This document shows, piece after piece, positions 31,845-38,516 of a DNA stretch of 38,516 nt (position 1 is the first letter of the stretch; the number at the start of each line of letters is the position of its first letter). Made by a program: the position numbers and the translations under genes. The stretch is from Nostoc sp. FACHB-973. Its GTDB lineage: Bacteria; Cyanobacteriota; Cyanobacteriia; Cyanobacteriales; Nostocaceae. Below the pieces are notes generated by a model that worked only from the letters and a program-made list of their open reading frames with translations, did no database searches and was not told where the DNA came from. The stretch covers positions 1 through 38,516 of the forward strand of contig NZ_JACJSJ010000082.1 of NCBI RefSeq assembly GCF_014698115.1, read 5' to 3'.

Positions 31845-33683
31845 CTAATTAGATTTGCCATTACTCTGTAAATTTAACGAATCAGTATCATTCACCCAAA
31901 TTGCTTGTTGAGGCACAGAAATCGAAATTCCGGCTTCATCGAGAGCAACTTTCAGGCGGCGGCGAAACTCCCGTGCTACATCCCATTGTTTAAGGGGCTG
32001 TGTTTTAATCCAGACACGAATAATCAAACCGCGATCACCAAATTGATCTATTCCCAAAACTTGCGGCGGTTCTAAAATTTGACGCTGCCATTGGAATTCT
32101 TGACTCATCTTGTCTGCAACGTTTTTAATCAACTTCAAAGCTTCTTCTGTATCGGCTTGGTAAGCGATGGGAATCGTTAAATCAGCTCGTGACCAACGAC
32201 TAGAAAGATTGGCAACAACTTTAATTTCACTATTGGGAATTGTGATTAAGCGCCCTTCGGAATCTCGCACCTGGGTCATCCGCAGATTGAGATTTTCTAC
32301 TAAGCCTCCCACATCTCCCACATTAATCACATCACCCAAAGCGTACTGGTCTTCTAGGATGATCAGGAAACCGTTAATCGCATCTTTAATCAAGTTTTGC
32401 GAAGCTAAGGATACGGCAACGCCAACCAAACTCGCACCGGCTAGCAAGGGAACGATATCTATACCCAAGGATACCAACCCTAGCAAAAAGCCTACTCCCA
32501 CACAGATAGCGGTAGCAATACTTTTTGTCACACCAGAAAATGTGGAAACTCGCAGTTGCAGACGTGCAGAGCTTTCTGGGGTGAGGAAAGCACTACTGCT
32601 GATCAGAGTGGAGGCGAAACGGTCAATCAAAGCATAGCTGAGACGCACAGCTACATAAGTTACCAGTGCAACAAAAGCTAATCGCAAAGGAAATTGGGCA
32701 GCGGTGAGAATCGCTACTTGAAATCCTCGTGTGTAGGGAAACAAACCCAAAATAAAGAAACTTCCACCCCCCCAAATTCCGGCTTGAGTTAGCTGGAACA
32801 ATCGCCTCTTGGCTTCTTGGAGATGTCGGTGTTGCTGTTGATTTAGTTGTGTTGTAATTGGTTGAGCCGCTGTTGGAGTTGGAGAAGTGAAGAGTCCATT
32901 TTGGGCTTGAAAGGTAACGGAGTCTGAATTTTTGCTGGAACGTCTCTGCCAGCTATATACTCCCCAACTGATGATAATCATTGCCAGTGCCGTAGCCCCA
33001 GCAATCTTACCTTGGTCGATTAAAAATTGAGTTTGTCTCTCTTGTTTTGCCTGTCGTAAGTCTTCTTTTAACGAGTCAGCAATTTGATTTGCCGATGTTG
33101 AGATATCTACTTCTCGCAGCCCAGCATCCTCAGAAGTGATGGTCATCAGATACTGGCCATTGACATAAATTACTGGTAATTTGTTGACTTCCCGAACTTC
33201 TACCTTGACTGGCGTGTTTGCTGGTGACTGAAAGTAATTTTGGCTAATTGCCTCCAACTTCTTTTGGATGTCTTCTGAACGCTCAGGAAAGTTGGTTTTT
33301 GATCCTGCTATCTGAAATAGGCGACGACCATCCAAATAAATCCAGCCGGAAACAACTCTGTCATTGGAATCATTGCTCACACTGCTGGGAGCTTGCAATT
33401 CCGGGAAAAAAGGAATCTGGGCGGTAGCTTTTGGCACAGATACAACGGTTACAGCCATTGAACCGGCGATCGCCATCATTACACCCAAACCTTTGCGACC
33501 TTTGGGTAACACACTCGTTTTAGACAAGTTGGACGCTTGATTGGGAGCCTCCAAGTGTGCCACAGGCTTGGCGATGTTGCCGAGGTATGTTTTGGGTGAA
33601 AATACCCGTCCCCGATCCTTTAAACCTTTAGCAGAACTGGGTAACAGAACTTCCTTTGCGATCGCCAAAAATTGAAAGCGCAC
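31845..33683 (-). CDS. Mechanosensitive ion channel, MscS family
   Basis: A large 612-residue MscS-type channel of the cytoplasmic membrane that would open under membrane tension. A hydrophobic export segment is at about 66-90 (MMAIAGSMAVTVVSVPKATA). A soluble, probably periplasmic domain follows (about 95-215), then membrane helices near 225, 300, 330 and 385. The pore-lining/beta-domain core is VSLASQNLIKDAINGFLI, LEDQYALGDVI and VENLNLRMTQVRDSEGRLITIPN, followed by the C-terminal alpha/beta domain. A GTG at 33683 is chosen because AAGGAGGTG lies seven bases upstream. The resulting 65 residues before the export segment are unusual; a start at the internal Met near 69 would give a plain signal peptide. 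Confidence 0.88.
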   Translation of the reverse strand: MRFQFLAIAKEVLLPSSAKGLKDRGRVFSPKTYLGNIAKPVAHLEAPNQASNLSKTSVLPKGRKGLGVMMAIAGSMAVTVVSVPKATAQIPFFPELQAPSSVSNDSNDRVVSGWIYLDGRRLFQIAGSKTNFPERSEDIQKKLEAISQNYFQSPANTPVKVEVREVNKLPVIYVNGQYLMTITSEDAGLREVDISTSANQIADSLKEDLRQAKQERQTQFLIDQGKIAGATALAMIIISWGVYSWQRRSSKNSDSVTFQAQNGLFTSPTPTAAQPITTQLNQQQHRHLQEAKRRLFQLTQAGIWGGGSFFILGLFPYTRGFQVAILTAAQFPLRLAFVALVTYVAVRLSYALIDRFASTLISSSAFLTPESSARLQLRVSTFSGVTKSIATAICVGVGFLLGLVSLGIDIVPLLAGASLVGVAVSLASQNLIKDAINGFLIILEDQYALGDVINVGDVGGLVENLNLRMTQVRDSEGRLITIPNSEIKVVANLSSRWSRADLTIPIAYQADTEEALKLIKNVADKMSQEFQWQRQILEPPQVLGIDQFGDRGLIIRVWIKTQPLKQWDVAREFRRRLKVALDEAGISISVPQQAIWVNDTDSLNLQSNGKSN

Positions 33684-34075
33684 TCAAACACCTCCTTGAG
33701 TAAAATTTACTATTGACTACTTCTATAACCATCCTCCTCAATTCCTCTGAGTAAATGTACCTATCTAAAGTTAAGTATTTGCTATTAAACCATGAAATTT
33801 TGATGTTTTTTTTGTGAGAACCTCTCTTTAGACAGATGACATTGTACTGAGAATGAGCAGCCAAAGCTAAGAACAGTCTTACTCTTACCAAAGATAAAAC
33901 AAAAAAGAAAAAGCTGACGATGAAGTTGACATTAGGCTAATGAAACGTCAAGCTAGTTTTCAGGACTATTGACTAGTAATTTGCTTTCTTTCAAGCAAAA
34001 ATTACCTGTAGTAGAATAACCTAGTAGAGTGCGTAGCTTTTACGTAGCTTTTTCACATTTTTGAGGTAACTTTTC
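33684..34075. promoter_or_regulatory. Divergent region between mscS-like gene and ahcY
   Basis: 392 A/T-rich bases. An imperfect inverted repeat GTAATTTGCTT/AAGCAAAAATTAC lies at 33976-34005. A direct repeat GTAGCTTTT occurs twice at 34033-34053 just before the ahcY ribosome site GAGGT. No known riboswitch is recognised and no gene is supported. Confidence 0.45.
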
Positions 34076-35353
34076 ATGACCGCAATTTCTCCCCGATTAA
34101 AGCACGAGGTTAAAGACCTCGGCCTAGCTGCCTTGGGAAGACAGCGCATTGAATGGGCTGGACGCGAAATGCCAGTTTTGCGGCAAATCCGCGATCGCTT
34201 TGCCAAAGAAAAACCCTTTGCTGGGTTACGTCTTGTGGCTTGCGCCCACATCACAACAGAAACAGCACATTTGGCGATCGCTCTGAAAGCCGGTGGTGCA
34301 GATGCAGTACTAATTGCTAGCAATCCCCTATCAACCCAAGATGACGTAGCTGCTAGCCTCGTCGTCGATCATGAAATTCCCGTTTTTGCCCAAAAAGGCG
34401 AAGATAACGCAACCTATAGCCGCCACGTCCAAATCGCCCTGGATCACCGCCCCAACATCATCATTGATGATGGTAGTGACGTAGTTGCAACATTAATTCA
34501 AGAGCGCCAACACCAAATTCCCGATTTGATTGGCACCACAGAAGAAACCACAACGGGAATTGTGCGCCTGAGAGCCATGTTCAAAGATGGCGTTCTCACC
34601 TTCCCCGCAGTGAACGTCAACGATGCTGATACCAAGCACTTCTTCGATAACCGCTATGGTACTGGGCAATCGACACTTGACGGCATCATCCGCGCTACAA
34701 ATATTCTGCTAGCTGGTAAAACCATCGTTGTTGTTGGTTATGGCTGGTGTGGTAAAGGTACAGCACTCCGCGCCCGTGGTTTGGGTGGTAACGTAGTTGT
34801 TACCGAAATTGACCCCATCAAAGCAATTGAAGCCGTAATGGATGGCTTCCGCGTTCTGCCAATGGCAGAAGCTGCTCAAGTTGGCGATTTGTTTATCACA
34901 GTCACTGGTAACAAGCACGTAATTCGCGGCGAACATTTCGATGCGATGAAAGACGGTGCGATCGTTTGTAACTCTGGTCACTTTGATATTGAACTTGACC
35001 TCAAATACTTAGCTGATAAAGCTAAAGAAATCAAAGAAGTCCGTCCCTTTACCGAAGAGTATAAATTGGGAAGCGGCAAATCAGTTATTGTTCTCGGTCA
35101 AGGACGCTTAATTAACCTCGCCGCTGCGGAAGGACATCCCAGTGCAGTTATGGATATGAGCTTTGCTAACCAGGCATTAGCTGTTGAATACCTCGTGAAG
35201 AATAAAGGTAAGTTGGAACCTGGTTTGCACTCAATTCCTACCGAAGTGGATCAAGAAATTGCTCGACTCAAATTGCAAGCGTTAGGAATTGCGATCGATA
35301 CCTTAACCGCTGACCAAATTGAGTACATCAACTCCTGGACTTCTGGAACTTGA
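34076..35353 (+). CDS. ahcY: Adenosylhomocysteinase
   Basis: Hydrolyses S-adenosylhomocysteine to adenosine and homocysteine, clearing the product of methyl transfer and returning homocysteine to methionine synthesis. The 425-residue NAD-dependent enzyme shows ACAHITTETAHLAIALKAGGA (about 60-80), DDGSDVVATL, a TTEETTTGIVRL block (about 159-170), the NAD-binding VVVGYGWCGKGTALRARGLG (about 219-238), and the C-terminal GHPSAVMDMSFANQALA. Full length without the insert typical of eukaryotic or proteobacterial forms. ATG 34076 follows GAGGT. A terminator follows immediately. Confidence 0.96.
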   Translation: MTAISPRLKHEVKDLGLAALGRQRIEWAGREMPVLRQIRDRFAKEKPFAGLRLVACAHITTETAHLAIALKAGGADAVLIASNPLSTQDDVAASLVVDHEIPVFAQKGEDNATYSRHVQIALDHRPNIIIDDGSDVVATLIQERQHQIPDLIGTTEETTTGIVRLRAMFKDGVLTFPAVNVNDADTKHFFDNRYGTGQSTLDGIIRATNILLAGKTIVVVGYGWCGKGTALRARGLGGNVVVTEIDPIKAIEAVMDGFRVLPMAEAAQVGDLFITVTGNKHVIRGEHFDAMKDGAIVCNSGHFDIELDLKYLADKAKEIKEVRPFTEEYKLGSGKSVIVLGQGRLINLAAAEGHPSAVMDMSFANQALAVEYLVKNKGKLEPGLHSIPTEVDQEIARLKLQALGIAIDTLTADQIEYINSWTSGT

Positions 35354-35378
35354 TGTTAATTGATTAATTGATTTTTTG

Positions 35379-35408
35379 GGGATAGGCGTTTTAGCTTATC
35401 CCTTTTTT
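35379..35408 (+). terminator. Intrinsic terminator after ahcY
   Basis: GGGATAGGC pairs with GCTTATCCC (one G-U pair) over a six-base loop, followed by six T residues. It begins 26 bases after the ahcY stop. Confidence 0.85.
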
Positions 35409-35620
35409 GTGTTTCGCGCAAAGAACCAAAGGAAGATAAGTAATATTTTTTTAATATAGGAATCCGGTTTGATTCCTGAAATTATTTGCGTAGATATGCA
35501 AGAGACAAAAGGCAACAGGATTCTAGAAGATTAAGTGTACGGAGTTTTTTTCAAAAATCAAATAGGAGTTTTATACAATTTGTTAATATTACATATGAAA
35601 TCATGTTTAGGAATTTTATT

Positions 35621-36172
35621 ATGAAACAACTTAAAGAAGCAGTCCGGCAAGCCATATCAGAGCATAATTGGTATTGTGCACTTGCAGGTGCATTAATACT
35701 ACCAGATATTTGTAGCTCATTGGATAAACCTGAAATGATGGACAAGGTTAAGGAACGCTATGTAGGCTGGTATAACAGTTATGTAATAGAAAAATATACT
35801 GGGATTGAAGGCTCCTTCAATGAAGAAAAAGAATATGTATATGACGAAAGCAAAAAAATTATTTTTCTTAGTGGTCAAGATTGTTATGCTTTACGATGTG
35901 CATACTTACATAATGGTCTAGACGAAATTACAGAACAAAAAGCTAGAAAATCACTTGATAAATTTAGATTTGTAACTCCATCAGAATCAGGTGAGCAATC
36001 TAAACATCTCCAAAAAACTATTACTTTCTATGATGATAAACGAGAAGTTTTACAATTAGAAGTAGATAAATTTTGCGAAGATATTTGTAGTGGAGTAGAC
36101 AAATGGGGAGCTAATGTTGAAACAGTAAGCTCTATTCAAGACAAACTCGGAGAGCTTTTAACAATTTATTAA
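35621..36172 (+). CDS. Uncharacterised protein (widespread bacterial family)
   Basis: A 183-residue cytoplasmic protein. I place the start at ATG 35621 (MKQLKEAVRQAISEHNWYCA) because AGGA lies nine bases upstream; the frame is open to 35486 but the extra residues look noncoding. The conserved phrases CALAGALILPDICSSL (16-31), YVGWYNSY, LSGQDCYALRCAYLHNG (about 82-98) and ITEQKARKSLDKFRF belong, from memory, to a widespread family without known function. No catalytic motif is evident. The gene is A/T-richer than ahcY and adjoins the xis cluster, so accessory status or transfer is possible. Confidence 0.7.
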   Translation: MKQLKEAVRQAISEHNWYCALAGALILPDICSSLDKPEMMDKVKERYVGWYNSYVIEKYTGIEGSFNEEKEYVYDESKKIIFLSGQDCYALRCAYLHNGLDEITEQKARKSLDKFRFVTPSESGEQSKHLQKTITFYDDKREVLQLEVDKFCEDICSGVDKWGANVETVSSIQDKLGELLTIY

Positions 36173-36197
36173 GGTCAGTAAATCTTAAGTAGGATGC

Positions 36198-36253
36198 GTT
36201 AGGCACTCACCTGATATTTATCGTGACAAATAATCTGGAAGTACGTGCCTAAC
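36198..36253. repeat. Inverted repeat GTTAGGCAC/GTGCCTAAC
   Basis: Perfect nine-base arms (36198-36206 and 36245-36253) with a 38-base loop, located 26 bases after the unknown gene and upstream of the first xisI. It could be a hairpin at the transcript end or a decayed palindromic repeat. Confidence 0.6.
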
Positions 36254-36333
36254 AGTCCCTAAAATAATTTTATTTTTACTTTATAAATAGCCTAGTTTAT
36301 TGTATTTTAACCAAGCAAGCAGGAAGTTATCTT

Positions 36334-36663
36334 ATGGAAGGAATGAATTATTCAGAATTAGTACAAACTGTTTTAGAAAAACATACTGCGAATCATCTAT
36401 CGGAAGATACAGAAAAAGAGTTAATTTTTGATTGTCAGAGAAATCGCTATCTTTTAGTTCATGTAGGATGGGAAAATGAAGAACGGGTTTATGGTTGTGT
36501 TATTCATGTAGATATTAAAGATGGAAAAATTTGGATTCAGCGAGATTTTACTGAAGAAGGAATAGGTAATCAGTTAGTAGAATTAGGTGTGCCAAAAACA
36601 GATATTGTTTTAGGTTTCAGATCGCCTTATGTCCGGCAGTTCACTGGTTTTGCATCTGTTTAA
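36334..36663 (+). CDS. XisI-family protein (lone copy)
   Basis: A 109-residue XisI-type protein. It shares with the second copy (37269-37604) the core GWEN..RV.GC..H.DI...KIWIQRD.TE.GI.N.LV..G.PK..IVL.F and the R..T.FA end. In Anabaena PCC 7120, XisI acts with XisH and the recombinase XisF in excision of the fdxN element. Most homologues, including this one, have no recombinase nearby. ATG 36334 is favoured by GGAAG about eight bases upstream; an in-frame ATG at 36343 is possible. It lacks its own xisH. Confidence 0.85.
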   Translation: MEGMNYSELVQTVLEKHTANHLSEDTEKELIFDCQRNRYLLVHVGWENEERVYGCVIHVDIKDGKIWIQRDFTEEGIGNQLVELGVPKTDIVLGFRSPYVRQFTGFASV

Positions 36664-36734
36664 ATTTTTTGCATTCTATCCCAACTGAAATGCATCTTTG
36701 AACCAAACAAACAAGATTCTTGTAATTTACCCAA

Positions 36735-36832
36735 TTACAGCAATTTTCAGTTAATTGAACCACAGATACTGGTAAGGGCAGAGCAATGCTGTGTCCCTAA
36801 TGCGTGGTCTATTTACTTGCAAAAGGCTGTAA
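36735..36832. mobile_element. MITE-like element, 98 bp, complete copy
   Basis: Terminal TTACAGCAATTTTCAG and the inverted AAAAGGCTGTAA end flank a decayed core GTAAGGGCAGAGCAATGCTG/TGTCCCTA (36772-36799). It matches the 4716-4812 element in ends and length. It ends 32 bases before the xisH start, so part of the xisH promoter may come from it. Confidence 0.65.
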
Positions 36833-36849
36833 TATGGATATATTTTTAG

Positions 36850-36855
36850 TATAAT
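36850..36855 (+). promoter_or_regulatory. Probable -10 box of xisH
   Basis: TATAAT ends nine bases before the xisH ATG (36865). With a usual start seven bases after the box, the mRNA would be nearly leaderless. No -35 box is convincing and no ribosome site fits in the gap. Confidence 0.45.
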
Positions 36856-36864
36856 TTTACCTCT

Positions 36865-37281
36865 ATGCCAGCTAAAGACATTTACCATAATGCCGTTAGA
36901 AATGCCCTAGAAAAAGATAGTTGGCAAATTACCAAAGATCCATTTATTCTCAAATGGGGTACAAGAGATTTATATATTGATTTAGGTGCAGAAAAACTCA
37001 TAGCCGCCGAAAAAAGCGGAGAGAAAATAGCAGTCGAAATTAAAAGCTTTATAGGTGCTTCTCCAGTCACCGATCTAGAAAATGCTTTAGGGCAATATAT
37101 TTTATATTACGATATTCTCACTCGCTTAGAACCCGATCGCCGCTTGTATCTGGCTATTCGCCAAGAAACCTACTCAGAACTATTTCAAGAACCAATTGGT
37201 AAAATATTATTAGAAAATCAACGCCTTTGTTTACTTGTCTTCGACTCAAAACGAGAGGTAGTATTGCAATGGATACCTTAG
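36865..37281 (+). CDS. xisH: XisH-family protein (PD-(D/E)XK fold)
   Basis: A 138-residue XisH protein. The family is related to PD-(D/E)XK nucleases, and here Asp39 (IDLGAEKLIAAEK) and the Glu58-Ile-Lys60 of AVEIKSF form the expected metal-binding site, which looks intact. In Anabaena PCC 7120, XisH is needed for fdxN element excision, but the nuclease activity is not established. The start ATG at 36865 is the first Met of the conserved MPAKDIYH. It overlaps the following xisI by 13 bases, so the pair is translated together, as in a toxin-antitoxin-like arrangement (inference). Confidence 0.9.
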   Translation: MPAKDIYHNAVRNALEKDSWQITKDPFILKWGTRDLYIDLGAEKLIAAEKSGEKIAVEIKSFIGASPVTDLENALGQYILYYDILTRLEPDRRLYLAIRQETYSELFQEPIGKILLENQRLCLLVFDSKREVVLQWIP

Positions 37282-37604
37282 ATACTTATCGCCAAATTAT
37301 TCAAAAAATATTAAAGGAATACGCACAACTACCCTACGCTTACGGAGAACTAGAAAGACAATTAATTATAGACCAAACCGCTAACCATTACCTACTACTA
37401 ACACTAGGCTGGGAAAATAATCAACGGGTGCATGGCTGCTTAGTCCATATTGACATTATCAACGAAAAAATATGGATTCAAAGAGACGGTACAGAATACG
37501 GGATAGCCAATGAACTTGTTAACGCTGGTATTCCTAAAAATCAAATTGTTCTCGCGTTCCAACCAGCCGATATCAGACATTATACTGAATTTGCAGTTAA
37601 TTAA
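37269..37604 (+). CDS. xisI: XisI-family protein (paired with XisH)
   Basis: A 111-residue XisI protein that starts at ATG 37269, inside the last codons of xisH; GAGAGGTAG upstream is a plausible ribosome site. The frame is open 14 codons further upstream, but MDTLDTYRQIIQKIL is the natural start. It shares the XisI core LGWENNQRVHGCLVHIDI and KIWIQRDGTEYGIANELV with the lone copy at 36334, yet the first 45 residues are quite different. The two copies therefore probably have different partners. The 3' end overlaps the convergent next gene by four bases. Confidence 0.92.
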   Translation: MDTLDTYRQIIQKILKEYAQLPYAYGELERQLIIDQTANHYLLLTLGWENNQRVHGCLVHIDIINEKIWIQRDGTEYGIANELVNAGIPKNQIVLAFQPADIRHYTEFAVN

Positions 37605-37909
37605 TTAAGCCTAAATTCCATAATATAGCCTTTCCACTTTAAAAGTGCATAGGCATAGGCTTTTTTCAACATTAAATAATCAGCACTAACTCTGAGCGAT
37701 CGCAATAATAATCTATCTGATTCACTTAATTCATGATTTTGATTTTTTTCTAAAAGTTGTAAATGTAGTTCTTGTTGACTTTCTGAAACTTGACTTTGAC
37801 CAATAGTTAATAAATCCTCAACCGTTAATTTTTGCATAGCGATTAATTCGCCTTGTAATTCTAAGGGTGCATAATCAACAGCAGGAGGAGCATTTGTTTG
37901 GTTAGTCAT
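37601..37909 (-). CDS. Small helical protein, antitoxin-like
   Basis: A 102-residue, mostly helical, acidic-then-basic protein. The phrases MQKLTVEDLLTIGQSQVSES, LLEKNQNHELSESDRLLLRS and ADYLMLKKAYAYALLKWKG resemble, from memory, small cyanobacterial proteins encoded beside nuclease or PIN-type toxin genes. I see no toxin gene next to it here. The ATG at 37909 has no clear ribosome site. It converges on xisI with a four-base overlap. Assignment to an antitoxin family is a guess from pattern only. Confidence 0.65.
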   Translation of the reverse strand: MTNQTNAPPAVDYAPLELQGELIAMQKLTVEDLLTIGQSQVSESQQELHLQLLEKNQNHELSESDRLLLRSLRVSADYLMLKKAYAYALLKWKGYIMEFRLN

Positions 37910-38005
37910 AATTTTTGTCAGAATTACTTAATTTTTAGTATAGCTTGCCGTCCTTAAATCGCTCGACTACTATAAATAACATTTTTGTCTCCTTACTCCC
38001 ACTAT

Positions 38006-38516
38006 TTAAGGAATCATCGCTACCTTAATCACTTGACGCGCTTTCATCTCATAGAACACCTGTTCTAAATCTTTTAATGGCCGCTGTTCACTAATAAGTA
38101 ATTCAAAGGGAATTTTCCGACTAGCTATTAGTGATAAAGCCGATCGCACATACTCTGGTGTATTATGAAACACGCCTTTTATAGTCAGTTCGCTATAGTG
38201 TAGTTGTTCTGTATTCACGGTAATGCTAGTATCCCGTGGACAGCCACCGAATAAGTTGACTGTAGCACCAGGACGGGCGCAGGCGATCGCAGTTTCCCAC
38301 ACACTAGGCACTCCAGTGGCTTCAATCACCACATCTGCACCCCATCCTTGGGTGAGTTCTTTCACCACCCTGGGAATATCCGAGATTTGATGATAATTAA
38401 AAATCTGGGCTGCACCCAATTTCTTACCAATTTCTAGTCTGTGGTCATTACCTCCCCACAGCAACACTTCAGCAGTATCCGCTAAAGCAGCTACAAACAT
38501 CAGCCCGATCGCTCCA
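38006..38516 (-). CDS. Zinc-type medium-chain dehydrogenase (5' end beyond window)
   Basis: The C-terminal 170 residues of an MDR-superfamily alcohol/threonine-type dehydrogenase, open at the right edge (GAIGLMFVAAL at the cut). It contains the second half of the Rossmann domain (LLWGGNDHRLEIGKKLGA, GADVVIEATGVPSVWETAI, ARPGATVNLFGGC) and the C-terminal return to the catalytic domain (IPFELLISEQRPLKDLEQVF). The N-terminal zinc-binding half lies outside. The substrate cannot be decided; sugar-alcohol, threonine or other secondary alcohols are all possible. Confidence 0.88.
   Translation of the reverse strand, partial: GAIGLMFVAALADTAEVLLWGGNDHRLEIGKKLGAAQIFNYHQISDIPRVVKELTQGWGADVVIEATGVPSVWETAIACARPGATVNLFGGCPRDTSITVNTEQLHYSELTIKGVFHNTPEYVRSALSLIASRKIPFELLISEQRPLKDLEQVFYEMKARQVIKVAMIP

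Noticed and set aside
33628..33891. 87-codon minus-strand frame upstream of the MscS-type gene
   Set aside because: Overlaps the strong GTG start of the channel gene and has no conserved pattern; probably the promoter region.
33976..34005. Hairpin upstream of ahcY as a SAH riboswitch
   Set aside because: It is a single A/T-rich imperfect stem without the pseudoknot layout of known SAH riboswitches; listed only as part of the intergenic region.

Overview
The window looks like chromosomal DNA of a filamentous, Nostoc/Anabaena-type cyanobacterium. The evidence is the many HIP1 octamers (GCGATCGC), runs of degenerate heptamers such as CCCCACT, and a cyanobacterial gene set: CrtH carotenoid isomerase, a PedR-like LuxR regulator, XisH/XisI, DUF6391, DUF6006, CHAT-TPR protein and a bacterial-type kinase with a membrane tail. 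No rRNA, tRNA or CRISPR array was seen.

Layout. 1-6.3 kb: msrA (+), then on the minus strand a Ser/Thr kinase, a glycosyltransferase-rfbB pair for surface sugars, a DUF6391 membrane protein and a PedR-like regulator. 6.6-9.3 kb: a PfkB-type sugar kinase, a secreted DUF6006 protein and a polysaccharide deacetylase. 9.4-13.4 kb: an accessory stretch with a sigma-70-like protein that carries a foreign membrane-spanning N-terminus, a short relic of a haemagglutinin-type exoprotein, and a secreted TPR-CHAT protease. 13.4-13.9 kb: a collapsed IS982-type element. 14.0-17.4 kb: yggT, a small membrane/coiled-coil protein and upp (minus), then crtH (+). 17.4-18.4 kb: an IS5-family copy with one disabling frameshift on top of a probable programmed one. 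18.5-21.1 kb: aldo/keto reductase and a poly-gamma-glutamate hydrolase-like protein. 21.7-24.7 kb: dxs and an aspartoacylase-like gene. 24.9-30.7 kb: a small basic secreted protein and a large secreted beta-propeller protein (minus), divergent from two GT4 glycosyltransferases (+). 30.7-33.7 kb: two small unknown genes with matching promoters and leaders, then an MscS-type channel. 34.1-35.4 kb: ahcY. 35.6-37.9 kb: an unknown gene, a lone xisI, an overlapping xisH-xisI pair and a convergent antitoxin-like gene. 38.0 kb to the end: a medium-chain dehydrogenase cut by the window edge.

Functional links. dxs feeds the isoprenoid pathway used by crtH, although the two genes are unlinked. The three glycosyltransferases, rfbB and the deacetylase point to envelope or exopolysaccharide building. 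ahcY and msrA are methyl-cycle and repair housekeeping genes.

Most worth attention: (1) the membrane-anchored sigma-like chimera next to a CHAT protease; (2) two unrelated small genes that share a LexA-like operator and a conserved leader; (3) the XisI-XisH-XisI cluster; (4) repeats that have entered functional sequence, namely a heptamer tract inside the CHAT protein, heptamer leaders up to the start codons of crtH and the sugar kinase, and a palindrome that supplies a stop codon. Intergenic space is also loaded with a roughly 97-bp MITE-like family built around a 28-bp palindrome.
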